NCBI GenBank assembly: GCA_910575245.1
Contig: CAJTEN010000032.1
Coordinates: 1-55,275 of the forward strand
Direction: 5' to 3'
Source of the DNA: Clostridia bacterium
GTDB taxonomy: Bacteria; Bacillota; Clostridia; Lachnospirales; Lachnospiraceae
Length of the DNA: 55,275 nt
The notes under the pieces are model-generated. The model did no database searches, was not told where the DNA came from, and was given only the letters and a program-made list of their open reading frames with translations. Position 1 is the first letter of the stretch. Every line of letters begins with the position of its first letter. This document shows, in pieces, positions 8,256-16,489 of this stretch. The position numbers and the translations under genes were made by a program.

Positions 8256-9110
8256 CTATGCTGTCCGTTCTGCTTTCAGTTTTTTCACTTCGTCAAGTGG
8301 AAGTCCCGCATATTCCGCAATTTTTTCAAGTGTCAATATTCCATCTGTCAGCATTCTTTTAGCAGTATTTATTGCCCCTTCTTTTATGCCCTCTTGTAAA
8401 GATTCTTTTCTCATATCCTCCATGACTTTGCACATGATTAAAATGCCCTCCTTACTTTCCTTGAAAAAACGAACTCTGTCTGCCAGTGTCGTATAATACA
8501 TATCTGCCGCATTCGTACATGAAAAATCATGCATGAGTTTTCCGATTGGTGTATCTCCACGATAAGCGCCGTTTACATACAGTATATGTGAACCGTCCTC
8601 AAATCTTTCTCCGGTTCCTAAAAAGCAGCGCTCAACCGGATAGAGCGGCAGCCCTTTTCCTATCACATCATTTTCCGTGATAAACACTACCCATGTTTCT
8701 GGAAGATTGTCAAAATCATCACCTTTCTTCAAAAGAGTTGCGTCCATCATGCTGGAATTATACCTTGCTCTTTTTCTCCCGGCTCCTTTATCGGCTCGTT
8801 GGATTTCAACATTTATTTTAGCACCGGTACTGTCAGTAGCAAGAATATCAAACCTTACTGAACGATTCAACAAATTCTCCACAAATACCTGGGTGCGAAC
8901 GTCCAGCACTTTTAAATCCGGCTTTTCCAGTACAATCTGCAATACCAGTTCTATGCTTGCCGTATCTCCCTCAAAACACTTTGTGAGGAAGTCATCATCA
9001 AGCAGGCGAAAGCCTCTTAGCCTCTGTAAATCTTCCTGGTGTTTCTGGTCTATCTGTTCCGTCACTGTCAATCTTCCCACCTGCTTTCCCTTCTGTTTTC
9101 GTATCTCCAT
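8256..9110 (-). CDS. Rpn/PD-(D/E)XK nuclease family protein
   Basis: A protein of 284 residues of the Rpn (recombination-promoting nuclease, PDDEXK_2 transposase-like) family. The core nuclease motif is visible as VRFDILATD followed by INVEIQ, giving the D and E-x-Q residues of a PD-(D/E)XK site. The C-terminal region (GIKEGAINTAKRML, ILTLEKIAEYAGLPLDEVKKL) is the helical tail common in this family. Rpn proteins are DNA endonucleases linked to recombination. It sits inside the conjugative-element remnant with its own terminator. An AGGAGG site lies about 11 bases before the ATG. Confidence 0.8.
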   Translation of the reverse strand: MEIRKQKGKQVGRLTVTEQIDQKHQEDLQRLRGFRLLDDDFLTKCFEGDTASIELVLQIVLEKPDLKVLDVRTQVFVENLLNRSVRFDILATDSTGAKINVEIQRADKGAGRKRARYNSSMMDATLLKKGDDFDNLPETWVVFITENDVIGKGLPLYPVERCFLGTGERFEDGSHILYVNGAYRGDTPIGKLMHDFSCTNAADMYYTTLADRVRFFKESKEGILIMCKVMEDMRKESLQEGIKEGAINTAKRMLTDGILTLEKIAEYAGLPLDEVKKLKAERTA

Positions 9111-9137
9111 ACTACCATAAACCTCCTGATTTTACAA

Positions 9138-9180
9138 GCCGGGAGCAGACGCATAGCGTCGCGCATTTCTGAATCCCGGC
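9138..9180. repeat. Nested hairpin between the Rpn gene and tnpW
   Basis: GCCGGGA (9138-9144) pairs with TCCCGGC (9174-9180), with an inner pair GACGC and GCGTC around 9148-9160. The outer stem words match those of the terminator at 8215-8246. The T-run is weak, so termination is only likely, not certain. Confidence 0.45.
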
Positions 9181-9200
9181 CTGTTTCCGTTATCGCTTTT

Positions 9201-9383
9201 TTACATCTGCTGTATCTCATTTTTCAGCATACGCTTGATTTTGTCGCTCATGGTTTCTTTGCTGGTCTTGCTGAAATGAACCCTCACAATGTAGGTCGTC
9301 CGGCCAATCTTCTTCACCAGTGCGGGAGCGTCCTTAGCCGGTACTGTGGTGGTCGTGTCCTCTGTGATTTTCTCGCTGCTCAT
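9201..9383 (-). CDS. TnpW-like transposon-encoded small protein
   Basis: Small protein of 60 residues, starting MSSEKITEDTTTTV, with the core VKKIGRTTYIVRVHFSKTSK and the tail ETMSDKIKRML. This pattern matches the TnpW family of proteins carried by Clostridia conjugative and mobilisable transposons. The biochemical role of TnpW is not established. An AAAGGAG site lies close upstream of the ATG. It follows the DnaC-like fragment in the same orientation, as in related elements. Confidence 0.65.
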   Translation of the reverse strand: MSSEKITEDTTTTVPAKDAPALVKKIGRTTYIVRVHFSKTSKETMSDKIKRMLKNEIQQM

Positions 9384-9403
9384 AAATTCTCCTTTTCATG
9401 CAA

Positions 9404-9673
9404 TCAAACTTTGTTATCCTTCCTCACAATCTCCTTCGCCGCCGCCTTGGTCGCCCTGGCTCCTTCCTCCCGGAAGTTCTTACCGGAAAAGAGAACCGGC
9501 GCGCACCGTTCCAGTATGCGGTCATAAATCCTTGCGTGGGCAAGGTCTGGCGGGTTCTTGATTTCTTCCAGTTTCAGGTTTGTCGTGACAATCAGCGGCT
9601 TCTTGCTCCGATACCAGCTGTCAATGACGGTAAACATCTGCTCCATGGCATACTCGGTACTGCGCTCCACTCC
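9404..9673 (-). pseudogene. DnaC/IstB-like ATPase, C-terminal fragment
   Basis: The minus strand encodes ERSTEYAMEQMFTVIDSWY, KPLIVTTNLKLEEIKNP and ARIYDRILERCAPVLF. These are the C-terminal half of DnaC-like helicase-loader ATPases, including the sensor-type TTNL and arginine-finger region. The Walker A and B part is missing. Its reading frame begins inside the 3' end of the DUF6075-like gene, so a deletion has joined the two genes out of frame near 9670-9680. The full protein would load helicase for element replication. Confidence 0.65.
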
Positions 9674-9887
9674 TAAAACATTCTGTCTTTATGAAATCTT
9701 CCTCAAAGTCATAAATACGTTCCACATTCCGTCTGGTATCCCCGTTAATCCCAATGCAGTAAGCCAGCGCCTTATGGTATGCATCCCCGGACTTACAGTT
9801 CTGCAGGAAGTTCCGATAAAACATTTCATGCTCCTGGTCCTTAAAACTAATTGTACGTTTATTTCCTTTCATCATACCCATCGTCAT
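9621..9887 (-). pseudogene. DUF6075-like protein, C-terminus replaced by a deletion junction
   Basis: The first 70 or so residues (MKGNKRTISFKDQEHEMFY, NFLQNCKSGDAYHKALAYC, TRRNVERIYDFEEDFIKTEC) resemble DUF6075 proteins of conjugative elements. After KTEC the frame enters DnaC-like DNA out of frame and gives a meaningless tail of about 18 residues. The ATG overlaps the stop of the SymE-like gene as ATGA, so it was once part of that operon. Function of the family is unknown. The N-terminal part may still be made, but is probably non-functional. Confidence 0.55.
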
Positions 9888-10123
9888 ACCGCCTTCCCCT
9901 GATATTCTGCATCTTCCGCCACCATCCCTGCCCCTTTGGGGTCAGACCATATCCTGCCGGTCTTTTCCACGATAAGCCTGCCGCCATCACAAGTTACTGA
10001 TATCCTATCACCCGTGGAAAAACCCAAGTCCCGTAGCCATTTCCCCTGCAGCATGATCAATGGGTTATTCGTTCCTATGCTGGTTCCCCTTGCCCTATAA
10101 ACTGTCATCTCTCTTTGTTTCAT
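9884..10123 (-). CDS. SymE-like / AbrB-fold small protein
   Basis: Protein of 79 residues. MTVYRARGTSIGTNNPLIML followed by GKWLRDLGFSTGDRISVTCD and GRLIVEK is the SymE-like pattern, a swapped-hairpin AbrB-type fold. SymE of E. coli is an SOS-induced toxin, but the many homologues in Clostridia conjugative elements are not characterised, so a toxin role is only a family inference. A GGAGGAG site lies 5 bases before the ATG. It is coupled to the DUF6075-like gene. Confidence 0.6.
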   Translation of the reverse strand: MKQREMTVYRARGTSIGTNNPLIMLQGKWLRDLGFSTGDRISVTCDGGRLIVEKTGRIWSDPKGAGMVAEDAEYQGKAV

Positions 10124-10137
10124 ATGCTCTCCTCCTT

Positions 10138-10287
10138 TTAATCTGAGATAATTTCTACAATCCCATTGTCTTCAAGAATTTCCTGAATTTTGTTTATGCC
10201 GTCTTCCAGACTGCCGGAAGCATGGACTGTATCCATAATTTCCCCTGCTATGAATTCCATGCTTCCCCTGGTAATCCGATTGCCCAT
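10138..10287 (-). CDS. Small conserved-looking protein upstream of the SymE-like gene
   Basis: A 49-residue open frame, starting MGNRITRGSMEFIAGEIMD and ending EDNGIVEIISD. It has a strong AGGGAGGG ribosome binding site 5 bases before its ATG, and ends 15 bases before the SymE-like gene on the same strand. The composition is that of a real acidic helical protein. I do not recognise a family. The position suggests a gene of the conjugative-element operon. Confidence 0.55.
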   Translation of the reverse strand: MGNRITRGSMEFIAGEIMDTVHASGSLEDGINKIQEILEDNGIVEIISD

Positions 10288-10315
10288 ATGCACCCTCCCT
10301 GTGATAATAAAAAAC

Positions 10316-10590
10316 AGGGCTAAACCAGCTTCCCCCTCTCTGGGGTTCTGAATTTAGTCCTGCCTGAATAATTCCAATATTTTTTTGCACCAAAATACAG
10401 TTTCCACCTCCCTGCCCATATGGCATAAATCCCCGCCGGAACCCTGGTGCTCCATATGCTTTTGTGAGATATCTGACCGAAAAAACAGCGCCGCCTTCCA
10501 TCAATATCATGCTTCGTTGCAGTTTTGAGAAAGGACTAAATCAGCCCAAACCAGCGTATTTACTGGGTTTGTCTAACTTTAGTCTTATTA
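10316..10590. repeat. Pair of hairpins sharing a GACTAAA stem, at the broken integrase end
   Basis: Hairpin one at about 10316-10363 pairs CAGGGCTAAA with TTTAGTCCTG around an inner CCCC/GGGG stem. Hairpin two at about 10532-10588 pairs AGGACTAAA with TTTAGTCTT around CAAACCAG/CTGGGTTTG. The inner halves, GAATTTAGTCCT and AGGACTAAATC, are inverted copies of each other. The pair starts where the integrase sequence stops making sense (about 10598), so this may be a small inserted element. Nothing else is recognisable in 10300-10540. Confidence 0.45.
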
Positions 10591-11035
10591 TAACGTGGTC
10601 ATCTCCAATACGCATACCAGTTTCAAGAGCAAGGCTGAACGTGTTGAAGTACCTGTAATGCTGTGCCGCTTCCAAGAATATATCCGTTTCTTCAAGCGTC
10701 AGCACTCTCGGCTCTTCCGAATTGCTGTCCTTATTCACAACTGTATTCACCTGCATTGGTATGTTCTTCAGTACGAGATCTGCATCTATCGCCTTATTGT
10801 ACATATCAATGAGGATACGCCGTGTGTCTTTTCTGGACATATCCGAAGAAACAACATTCAGATTCTTTTCATCCTCATATTGCTCATTGCGGAGCCTCTG
10901 GCGGATTTCATTCAGCGTCTTTGCATAAATAGTCTGACGCTTCCCGAAACGGTTCGTAAACCTCGCCTGATAACGTCCATCCTTACGCTGCGTTATGCCC
11001 TGCCCTAATTCTTTTCCTGCCAATGATTTTCCCAT
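10541..11035 (-). pseudogene. Tn916-type tyrosine integrase, internally deleted and 3'-truncated
   Basis: The start MGKSLAGKELGQGITQRKDG is the N-terminal arm-binding region of Tn916-like integrases. After KNLNVV the frame jumps to RRILIDMYNKAIDADLVLKN, so most of the core-binding domain is lost in frame. The catalytic domain stops right after LALETGMRIG, the region of the first catalytic arginine, and then runs into unrelated DNA. The His-x-x-Arg and tyrosine residues are absent, so it cannot recombine DNA. The ATG at 11035 fits the family start better than an upstream one. Confidence 0.8.
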
Positions 11036-11180
11036 GTTCCACTTCCTTTCCACACAGGAAAGCAAATCATTTATTGGAAAGAATTATCTGATACTGGCAT
11101 TCTACCAAATCGACTGCTTACCTTCAATCAGATTCTGAAAAAATGTTAAACTTTTTACATTCTACATTATTTTTATCCCT

Positions 11181-11399
11181 TTAATATATCTGGTTTTTCA
11201 GCCAGTTATCAAGGTTTTTTCTGTGTGCATAAAGACGGTTGCCTATTCTTACGGTAAAACCGTTTGCCGGATCAGCCAAAAGCTCCCTGCATTTTGTCTG
11301 TCCGATACTAAGATATACACACATCTCTTTTACACTCAGTAACGCCTTATCCTCAAATGGAATATAATCTGCATTTCTATTGTCTATTCTCTGCTGCAT
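11181..11399 (-). CDS. xis: Excisionase Xis (Tn916 type)
   Basis: Protein of 72 residues from the ATG at 11399 (MQQRIDNRNADYIPFEDKAL). The core SVKEMCVYLSIGQTKCREL and FTVRIGNRLYAHRKNLDNWL is the winged-helix DNA-binding fold of Tn916-like excisionases. It would bend DNA at the element ends and steer the integrase to excision. An upstream start at 11450 is possible but lacks family support. With the adjacent integrase broken, this copy can no longer act on its own element. Confidence 0.8.
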   Translation of the reverse strand: MQQRIDNRNADYIPFEDKALLSVKEMCVYLSIGQTKCRELLADPANGFTVRIGNRLYAHRKNLDNWLKNQIY

Positions 11400-11454
11400 C
11401 ACTTCATCCCCTTCCGCAATCTTTTTAATTCTGCATAATAAATCTGTCAAAGAA

Positions 11455-11724
11455 CTAAGACTGGCATAAGCGGTGTAATTTTCCTATTGGCTTCCATTTG
11501 TATCCCATGCTGTCATTGCTGACCTTTAGCAACGATTTCTGTTTCAAAATCTGCCTGTGGGCTTCCCCTGCCCGGAATATTCCCACCCTTTCGGAAGTGT
11601 CTGCCTGCTCCTCTTTTCTGTAAAAGTGTCTTTGCAGGTCTGTTGGCATGAAATACAGCTCATGAATCCGTTCTGGCGGATTGTTTATCAATGTTCTTTT
11701 GCTGCTTCCCATACCTTCTTCCAA
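11455..11724 (-). CDS. Doubtful open frame upstream of xis
   Basis: An 89-residue frame, starting MEEGMGSSKRTLINNPPERI, on the strand of xis and ending 55 bases before the xis start. It is charged, without membrane segments or motifs that I know. It could be a real element gene, a fragment of one, or chance. The remaining part of the gap, 11725-11908, carries the leader of the rightward STAND gene and nothing else that I can name. Confidence 0.2.
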   Translation of the reverse strand: MEEGMGSSKRTLINNPPERIHELYFMPTDLQRHFYRKEEQADTSERVGIFRAGEAHRQILKQKSLLKVSNDSMGYKWKPIGKLHRLCQS

Positions 11725-11908
11725 TTTTTAAAAATTCGACACAAGATTTATCCGCAGCATGATATAATTCTTTTGTAACCGCCTTGTCTACCAGATGGCT
11801 TTAAGCGGCTTCGTTTTCATGGATTTATGATACCAATACAGAGAGTGGAAAAACATTGACGGAGACTTGACCATACATTGACATAGAAATTTTTGAGGGG
11901 AGAATCAT

Positions 11909-13060
11909 TTGAGAAACCGACTTACCTTTGCCAATACAATAAGCATACTTCTTGAGAATAAAAAGAAAACCTATCAGCAGCACCAACTTGTCCGCAGCTT
12001 ATTTTCCGCATACCTGAACGACGAACTTTCAAGCGGTGAAATATATGCAGAAGACAACACCATGTACAGCCGCTGGTGTACCGGAGCAAGACCGATACCT
12101 ATGGAAATCCTACACATTTATGAGGATAATAATTTTGAGGTCATGGAAGAAGATTTCCGGTGCAAGATCATTCCGAACCTAATAAATGAATCACAGGCAC
12201 GTTCCCAAATAGAAGAACTGATCAATGACAGCCGCAATATCATCGGTAACAAAACCGCAGATGAAATGCTTGCACTTACCGATAATGCAGCATTTTTTGT
12301 TGCCGCGATCCGCTATGCCATTCTGTCAAACCACGGACACAGCAGCTTATTTTCACCTGATTTATCCGATACCATACAAAACAGCCGCCTGCCTTCCATT
12401 ACGGAAGAATTTGTAGGACGTAAAAATGAGCTGAAAGAATGCGGAAAACTGTTGCAGGAACGCCCCACGCTTTTTATCAGCGGCGTGGCAGGGATCGGAA
12501 AAAGTGAATTTGCAAAATATTATGCGGACAAAAACCATAAGAAATATACAAATATCATTTACCTCTATTATGCAGGAGATTTAAAGAAAAGCATTGCAGG
12601 CATGGAATTTGACGATGATACCAGTGAAATGACTGAAGAGACGCTTTTTGACAGACACTATAAGACATTAAAAAAGCTGCACCATGACAGCCTTATTATT
12701 CTTGATAATTTTAATGTACTCCCAAAGGATGACAGCTTTTTCAGGAAATTTGCACAGAATGATTTTCAGCTATTGATAACCACCAGATGCCGTCCTACGC
12801 AGTACCCCATTATGGAATTAAAATCCTTATCCGCAAGCGGTATGGAAGTGGAAGAACTGCTATATGAATTACAGACCTGCGGACTGAGCATTTCTTCCGG
12901 TGAAGCTGTTGAATTATATAAGGATGGAGATTACACTGACGGACTGATGGCAGAGCATTTAAAGAAACTGTTACAGCTTGGGAAACTGTCTGATCCCTGT
13001 CTTGATGTACATACAAGAGGATTATCTGCTGTTCCTGCAAGATATGTTCCCATATCTTGA
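11909..13060 (+). pseudogene. STAND NTPase (NB-ARC-like), N-terminal part of a broken gene
   Basis: The frame starts at a TTG with GAGGGGAG 6 bases upstream. After an N-terminal region of about 170 residues comes EEFVGRKNELKECGKLL, Walker A GVAGIGKSEFAK and a Walker B SLIILDNF, followed by LLITTRC, as in NB-ARC/STAND signalling ATPases. The part after ELKSLS looks shortened, and the frame derails near 12985-13005. It ends in a meaningless tail (DVHTRGLSAVPARYVPIS). The missing winged-helix and linker region implies internal deletions. The next frame supplies the sensor repeats. Intact relatives are regulators or defence sensors. Confidence 0.65.
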
Positions 13061-13775
13061 AAAATATCTTGTAACAGACTATCTGCCTAAACTTGCAGAA
13101 CGGATAGAGTATGTAATGAAACAGGATACGCATTCCTACTGCGGCAGAGCATTGCTTCTTGACTATAAGGCAGAACTGTTTCTTATCAAAAATGATTATA
13201 AAAACGCCTTGAAGAAACGGTTAAAAGCTGTCAGTATCTTAGAACCATACCATACAGAAGATGCTGACCAGCGGACAGCAAATCTGCTTTCAAACCTGTA
13301 CAACAATCTTTCCAATACATACCTGCTGATGAAAAAGACAAAAGAGGCTGCTGAAATGCTCCATACTGCTTTAACCATCCGTCAGGAATATGTACATCTT
13401 GGACTGGCAGAATCACATGATATGCTGCAACAGTTGTTGAACCTTACCAATATGTTGATCCTCTCCAAAAATACAGATATTGCAAAACAGGTTCTTGCCT
13501 CCTATGAGAATCTTGTTTTGGAACATGAGGGAACACAAACTTTAGATAATGGAGTCTGCCAGATGATGTATGGTGCGATTGCGCTTTCCGAGGGCAATGC
13601 TAAAGAAGCCGAACTTCATCTTTTATCTGCGGAGAATATTATTTCGGAAGTCATGGGAACCGATAACAATTATGCTAAAACTGTTTACTTGTATCTGAAT
13701 AACCTGTATAGCCGCTGGCAGAAACCTGAACAGGCTTTGGCATATGAAAATAAATATCTTAAGTGTTCCAAGTAA
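12978..13775 (+). pseudogene. TPR-repeat C-terminal part of the broken STAND gene
   Basis: This frame overlaps the end of the preceding one and continues about 250 residues of helix-turn-helix repeats. Examples are RALLLDYKAELFLIKNDYKN, NLLSNLYNNLSNTYLLMKKT, EAAEMLHTALTIRQEYVHLG and LSEGNAKEAELHLLSAENI, the tetratricopeptide pattern that serves as sensor in STAND proteins. Its only start, at 12978, lacks a good ribosome site, so it is best seen as the second half of the gene beginning at 11909. A terminator-like hairpin follows at 13850. Confidence 0.6.
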
Positions 13776-13849
13776 AATTGATGCCAAATTTTATGACCAT
13801 GAAAGTTAGCGAAAGATAAAAGAACTATAACATCTCCAAAATTACAGAA

Positions 13850-13893
13850 AGCAATGTCAAAAACCGCATGAAATATCAGGCTTTGACATTGCT
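13850..13893. terminator. Bidirectional terminator-like hairpin
   Basis: AGCAATGTCAAA (13850-13861) pairs perfectly with TTTGACATTGCT (13882-13893). It lies between two convergent genes, the TPR part and the AlbA_2 gene. The words TTAGCGAAAG occur on both sides of it, at about 13806 and 13932. Confidence 0.6.
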
Positions 13894-13942
13894 CTTATCG
13901 TTGTAGATTGCAAATTTATTATTTCGCGAAAATTAGCGAAAG

Positions 13943-15343
13943 TTAAATAGAGTAAAATTTTTGATTCTTGCTTCGCGGCTTATCCGGTATTGTCATTGCA
14001 ATTTTCCCTTCATCCAATAATGGATTCAGGTAATCGCTTCTGAATGTGGTTCTGTGTTTTATACCAAGAAACTTCATCATTTCATCTCTGTCTCTCGGTT
14101 CTTTGCAATATTCAAGCAGCGCATTGATCCTTTCTTCCTTTTGAGCTGTTTTTTGAGCGGTCGTTTCTTCTTTTTGAGCGGTTTTTTGAGCGGTACCGCT
14201 CAATTTTTGAGTACCACGCCGATAAAACACAACAACAAAACCATCATCCGGTGTTTGAAATTCCACCCTGCATCCCGCTTTGTCACAAGCATCCTTAATG
14301 CGCTTTAATCCTGTTGCAAAGCTTTCCATATCTTTAGAATAATATAATGTACGGGCAATTAGAGGATTTCTACGAATTGGTCGTTGATTTCCCACCACAT
14401 AACTTTCCGGTGTTTTATTTGCGGGAAAAGCACCCGGATTATAGATTTCAATTCTATTTTTGAAAATAGTAATTTCATTACTCTGTCCAATATCGAACAT
14501 TCTATGCCCAAAAGAATTTGTAATCGCCTCCCTGATTGCATCCAATGGAATTTCCGGTATTTCTTTTCTCGTCAAATTTCCAAACTCGACACGCCAATCC
14601 ATAGCATCAATAATATACTGTTCCGCTTTTTTCTTTAATTCCATAACAGAACCGCTGTACCTTCGTATGTCGGTAAATGTCAATCGCTCATCAGATGCAA
14701 ATTTCGCAATCTGCAATTCATTGACAATACCACAATCACAAAAAAGAGCAGCCCCTGCATTTAAAAGATAGTTTCCCTCTGTCAGCTCCAATTTATCCAA
14801 TACAGTTTTTACATCGATGTCCTCAAAATCAATTCGTCCAGCTTCTTTTGCTTTCCTCAGATACTCCGCAAAAGCATCTTCATTTACATCATCAATTGTA
14901 TACATAGATACTCTCTTCTCCCATGAATAGTCAATATTATCACGCTGACGTATCATAGAATCATAAGTATCCTGATCCATAACAAGATCTTCGTCCGCTA
15001 CTCTTATTCTTGGAACATTATATGCAAGATATGGACATCTGCTTCCTTCAAAGCGCACCAATATTGTCTGTCTATCACCAAATTGCTGGATTGTTATCTC
15101 CGGATAAATGGCAGGTTTAATATGATTTCCAATTGCCTGACTTACTTTCCGCAAGGATTCATCACTAATTTCCTGCCCAATTACCGTTCCATCATTTTTC
15201 ACACCAAAATACAGCTCGCCGCTCTGGTGTTTGTTCAGAATAGCAGCAATAGAAAACATAGCTTCCTTTAGCTCACCGATACTCTTTTTATATTCAATTT
15301 GCTCTGTCTCAGAACCAATATTTACTAATGCCACTATCATCAA
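13943..15343 (-). CDS. AlbA_2 (Schlafen-like) domain protein with GHKL-like core and winged-helix tail
   Basis: Protein of 466 residues. The N-terminus has the AlbA_2 signature: EQIEYKKS, then AAILNKHQSGELYFGVKNDG and FVVGF-like strands with VRFEGSRCPY. The middle resembles the RecG-like/HATPase_c_4 domain (PEIPLDAIREAITNSFGHR). The tail has RDRDEMMKFLGIKHRTTFR, a winged-helix pattern. Between them is a repeated decapeptide TAQKTAQKEE coded by near-identical DNA at about 14132-14204. Such proteins are putative transcription regulators often found in accessory DNA. The ribosome site is weak. It is transcribed towards the broken STAND gene. Confidence 0.75.
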   Translation of the reverse strand: MMIVALVNIGSETEQIEYKKSIGELKEAMFSIAAILNKHQSGELYFGVKNDGTVIGQEISDESLRKVSQAIGNHIKPAIYPEITIQQFGDRQTILVRFEGSRCPYLAYNVPRIRVADEDLVMDQDTYDSMIRQRDNIDYSWEKRVSMYTIDDVNEDAFAEYLRKAKEAGRIDFEDIDVKTVLDKLELTEGNYLLNAGAALFCDCGIVNELQIAKFASDERLTFTDIRRYSGSVMELKKKAEQYIIDAMDWRVEFGNLTRKEIPEIPLDAIREAITNSFGHRMFDIGQSNEITIFKNRIEIYNPGAFPANKTPESYVVGNQRPIRRNPLIARTLYYSKDMESFATGLKRIKDACDKAGCRVEFQTPDDGFVVVFYRRGTQKLSGTAQKTAQKEETTAQKTAQKEERINALLEYCKEPRDRDEMMKFLGIKHRTTFRSDYLNPLLDEGKIAMTIPDKPRSKNQKFYSI

Positions 15344-15459
15344 ACTTTATTGAACAAAGTTCAACAAAATTATTTTTTGAATTTTTTGTGTACTCTCACA
15401 AGCAAAAAAAGAGATCAGATTTTCTCTGACCTCAATTTAAAATATTATCTAATTTGTAT

Positions 15460-16197
15460 CTATGATTTCTTCTTTGTTGTTTTCGCCTTTGGTGGCGTTT
15501 TAATCAGTGTCTCCATTCCCTCAGCTTTCAAATCATCATAGATATCGTCATACTCAGAAGCCCACCGTGTGGATAAAAGCCCTTGATATGACCTATTTTC
15601 CGCCTTAGCATTTGCCGAACCCACAAACATATTTAATGTAAGAGCCGCTGCCTCTACCAAGGTACTTGAAACAGGAAATGGTAGGTGTAGTCCCAAACAA
15701 GCTGATACTACATTTACCTTTGTGAGACTCTTGTCATTCCACATCTTCTCTATTGTATTGTTATCAAGTCCGGTGATGTCTTTAAGCACATTTACGCTAT
15801 AGTTACAAACCCGATTGCTCATCAATTCTCTTAAAGCATCACCAAACCCCATATCACGTATAACATCCAACATTTGCTCAGCTATTTCATTCACAAGACC
15901 CAACTGCTTTAATATGTCTTCTGAAATATAGTCTGTATAGTGGAACTCCTTATCTGCTATGCTTTCCGGAAGTTTTATATAATGCAGTTTTCCGTCAGCT
16001 CCCATCTTAAATTGCAAGAAACATTCTTCCTCATGTTCCTTCGCATATGCGGTCAAACACATCTTTCCCGAATCTTGTCGTTCGACATACTTCGGTTCAT
16101 CCAGACACACTTTTTCTTCTATGTAAGCAAAGCATCCTGTATTCATCATGCAGGCCCCGCAGACAGAGCATTTGATGCGGCAGATATGACACTCCAC
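15460..16197 (-). CDS. XRE-like helix-turn-helix protein, probably N-terminally truncated
   Basis: Frame of 245 residues. The C-terminal half has a helix-turn-helix-like stretch, VLKDITGLDNNTIEKMWND followed by VNVVSACLGLHLPFP, similar to the tail of some ImmA/IrrE-type or XRE-type regulators. The N-terminus starts abruptly with a Cys-rich piece (CHICRIKCSVCGACM), and no metalloprotease HEXXH motif is present. It ends with a lysine-rich tail. The start lies near a junction with a toxin-antitoxin scar, so I think the 5' end has been lost. Function cannot be stated. Confidence 0.4.
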   Translation of the reverse strand: MECHICRIKCSVCGACMMNTGCFAYIEEKVCLDEPKYVERQDSGKMCLTAYAKEHEEECFLQFKMGADGKLHYIKLPESIADKEFHYTDYISEDILKQLGLVNEIAEQMLDVIRDMGFGDALRELMSNRVCNYSVNVLKDITGLDNNTIEKMWNDKSLTKVNVVSACLGLHLPFPVSSTLVEAAALTLNMFVGSANAKAENRSYQGLLSTRWASEYDDIYDDLKAEGMETLIKTPPKAKTTKKKS

Positions 16198-16268
16198 GTC
16201 AACAAGGTTTTCACCCTAGTCAAGCACGCTCTTATTCTTGGGTTATAGCAGAAAGGGCAATCACTCTT

Positions 16269-16489
16269 ATGCCGTCTGTCCAGTCTTGCTTTTATCCTAA
16301 AGAACCCAACGCACTGGATTCTATGACCACAGAAGAATTTAACACAATAATGGAAACCGGATTATCCCAAGCAAAGGATGATCAATCACGTTCTTCCACT
16401 GATGTATTTGCAGATTTGAGACGGGAGATACAATAATGGATAAAACTTATGTTGTGAAAATCACATCACAAGCTGAAGAACGATTACAA
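16269..16489 (+). pseudogene. RelB/DinJ-like antitoxin and RelE/ParE-like toxin remnants
   Basis: A short rightward frame (16269-16436) ends in MTTEEFNTIMETGLSQAKDD and STDVFADLRREIQ, like the C-termini of RelB/DinJ-type antitoxins. Its stop overlaps an ATG (TAATG at 16434-16438) that opens MDKTYVVKITSQAEERLQ, the usual beginning of a RelE/ParE-type toxin. The toxin breaks off near 16489, where the truncated AAA gene of the opposite strand ends. Both genes are remnants. The join point is a recombination scar. Confidence 0.5.

Noticed and set aside
10172..10510. A 112-codon leftward frame
   Set aside because: It crosses hairpin one and overlaps the better supported 49-residue gene in another frame. 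Its composition is not protein-like.
14132..14204. A short CRISPR-like repeat array
   Set aside because: The repeats have no spacers and lie in frame inside a coding region.
15460..16197. An ImmA/IrrE-type metalloprotease
   Set aside because: Only a tail resembling that family is present. There is no HEXXH motif, so the enzyme name is not justified.
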